A stretch of 64,000 bases of DNA from Alteriqipengyuania_B sp035481675 (lineage in GTDB: Bacteria; Pseudomonadota; Alphaproteobacteria; Sphingomonadales; Sphingomonadaceae). The stretch spans positions 1,364,001 to 1,428,000 of the forward strand of contig NZ_JAYJJW010000001.1 in assembly GCF_035481675.1 (NCBI RefSeq), in the 5' to 3' direction. Below are positions 63,397 to 64,000 of the stretch, one piece after another. Made by a program: the position numbers and the translations under genes. The notes under the pieces are model-generated. The model was not told the origin of the DNA and searched no databases. It saw only the letters and a list, made by a program, of their open reading frames with translations. Numbering within the stretch: the stretch's first letter is position 1; the number at the start of each line of letters is the position of its first letter.

Positions 63397-63422
63397 GGAA
63401 CACTCCCAAGCCGACAAGCGTT
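63397..63422 (+). promoter_or_regulatory. EcfG-type general stress promoter
   Basis: GGAAC (63397-63401), 17 bases, then CGTT (63419-63422) is an exact match to the GGAAC-N16/17-CGTT consensus of alphaproteobacterial sigma-EcfG promoters. Transcription would start about 15 bases before the ATG at 63444, just leaving room for the AAGGAG ribosome site. The promoter is called from sequence alone. Confidence 0.6.
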
Positions 63423-63443
63423 AATCGGCAAAGGAGTTGTAAC

Positions 63444-64000
63444 ATGAGAAATCTGGCACTTGCATGCGCTTGCGCCGCCCTCGCCATTTCGGGCGGTGCC
63501 TACGCCCAAGGTAAGGGCAACGGTAATGGCAACGGAAACGGTAATGGCAACGGCCCGCCCGCGGCACAGTCTGCGCAAAAGAACAACGGTAACGGCAACC
63601 GTGGTGGCGGCGCCGTGCAGCAGCGCGGCGGCCCCGACAAGGCCATGCGCGGCAACGGGAACGGCAATCGCGGCAATGCGAACGCCGGAAAAGCCGACCG
63701 CGGCAACGATTACGCTCGCGGCAACGGAAATAACGGCAACCGCGGCAACGGTAATGACCGCATCCGCGTCGGGAATAACGGCAATGGCAACGGCAATGGA
63801 AATCGCGCCGTCGCGGTCGATCGCGGTCCGGACCGCCGCGGGAACGACGGCATTATAGGCACAGTCGGCGAAGTCTTCGGAATCCGCGATACGCGGCGCA
63901 CCAGCCTGCTCGACGGGTGCCCCCCGGGTCTCGCCAAGAAGCGCAACGGCTGCACCCCTCCCGGCCTCGCGAAGCAGCGCGATTACGATCCCGGCTTCTT
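63444..64000 (+). CDS. Secreted Gly/Asn-repeat protein, continues past window
   Basis: The open frame runs from ATG at 63444 to the window edge (185 codons, no stop). Residues 1-22 are a signal peptide (LALACACAALAISGGAYAQ), so the protein is exported. Residues about 23-130 are a low-complexity Gly-Asn region built from GNGN units with Arg/Asp spacers. A more ordered segment follows (GIIGTVGEVFGIRDTRR). The last part has two related units, CPPGLAKKRNG and CTPPGLAKQRD, a motif seen in alphaproteobacterial RcnB-like secreted proteins. AAGGAG precedes the ATG. The function is unknown; stress-induced envelope protection is a guess from its promoter. Confidence 0.75.
   Translation, partial: MRNLALACACAALAISGGAYAQGKGNGNGNGNGNGNGPPAAQSAQKNNGNGNRGGGAVQQRGGPDKAMRGNGNGNRGNANAGKADRGNDYARGNGNNGNRGNGNDRIRVGNNGNGNGNGNRAVAVDRGPDRRGNDGIIGTVGEVFGIRDTRRTSLLDGCPPGLAKKRNGCTPPGLAKQRDYDPGF

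Noticed and set aside
63500..63830. Short repeated units (GGCAACGGTAAT-like) as a possible CRISPR array
   Set aside because: The repeats are 6-12 bases, contiguous, in frame and encode Gly-Asn; there are no unique spacers of constant length.
62796..64000. A prophage or gene transfer agent end
   Set aside because: Only one lysozyme gene is present. No integrase, terminase, capsid, holin or attachment repeat is visible in the window.

Overview
The window is GC-rich, almost gap-free DNA from an alphaproteobacterium. It most likely belongs to the order Sphingomonadales, of the Erythrobacter/Altererythrobacter type. This rests on gene content and protein style: TonB-dependent receptor loci with flavin-dependent halogenases, an assimilatory sulfite reductase operon with DUF2849 and DUF934, a dcw cluster whose FtsZ has a very long acidic linker, a short type-2 ArgC, and cell-cycle style promoter signals (DnaA box, GANTC). 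The assignment is inference; there is no rRNA in the window. I saw no tRNA, CRISPR array, insertion sequence or integrase.

Layout. (1) 1-10270, plus strand: the 3' end of a TonB-dependent receptor, then six genes joined by 4-8 bp overlaps: flavin-dependent halogenase, exported GH13 amylase-like enzyme, cytoplasmic GH13 alpha-glucosidase, exported GH97 alpha-glucosidase, lipoprotein esterase and a second halogenase. It reads as a maltodextrin/starch uptake and breakdown locus carrying two halogenases of unknown substrate. (2) 10267-19293: queF, a proline/threonine-rich membrane protein, sseA, metC, an MscS channel, then the sulfur operon cobA-DUF2849-cysI-DUF934-cysH. (3) 19301-27432, minus strand: an SDR epimerase, proB, obgE, a lipoprotein, a Bax-inhibitor-1 protein, proC, a YbjN protein and a TPR/SPOR protein. 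(4) 27529-46448, minus strand: a complete dcw cluster transcribed mraZ-rsmH-ftsL-ftsI-murE-murF-mraY-murD-ftsW-murG-murC-murB-ddl-ftsQ-ftsA-ftsZ. Nearly every junction is an ATGA, GTGA or TGATG overlap, and only ftsZ has a clear upstream promoter gap. (5) 46805-49360, minus strand: two uncharacterised envelope proteins, cysK and a 2Fe-2S ferredoxin. (6) 49474-59196: an AlkA-type glycosylase, an S9 peptidase, an SDR, a pterin dehydratase, ccmA/ccmB, map, a DUF3298-like lipoprotein, a leucyl aminopeptidase, an SH3-only protein and argC. (7) 59300-61318: glnB-glnA behind a sigma-54-like promoter, closed by a strong bidirectional terminator. (8) 61317-64000: a GT4 glycosyltransferase, an orphan GH24 lysozyme and a Gly/Asn-repeat secreted protein behind a sequence matching the EcfG general-stress promoter and running off the window end.

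How the parts work together. The first locus would take up alpha-glucans across the outer membrane, cut them in the periplasm and finish them in the cytoplasm. The sulfur genes reduce APS to sulfite and sulfide, with siroheme made from the CobA product; cysK, sseA and metC handle cysteine and related sulfur compounds. The dcw cluster builds peptidoglycan precursors and the divisome. glnB-glnA control and carry out ammonium assimilation. The most interesting leads are the halogenase-bearing glycan locus, the DnaA-box/GANTC ftsZ promoter, the EcfG-type promoter in front of the Gly/Asn-repeat protein, the unassigned small proteins of the sulfite reductase operon, and the orphan SH3 protein next to argC.
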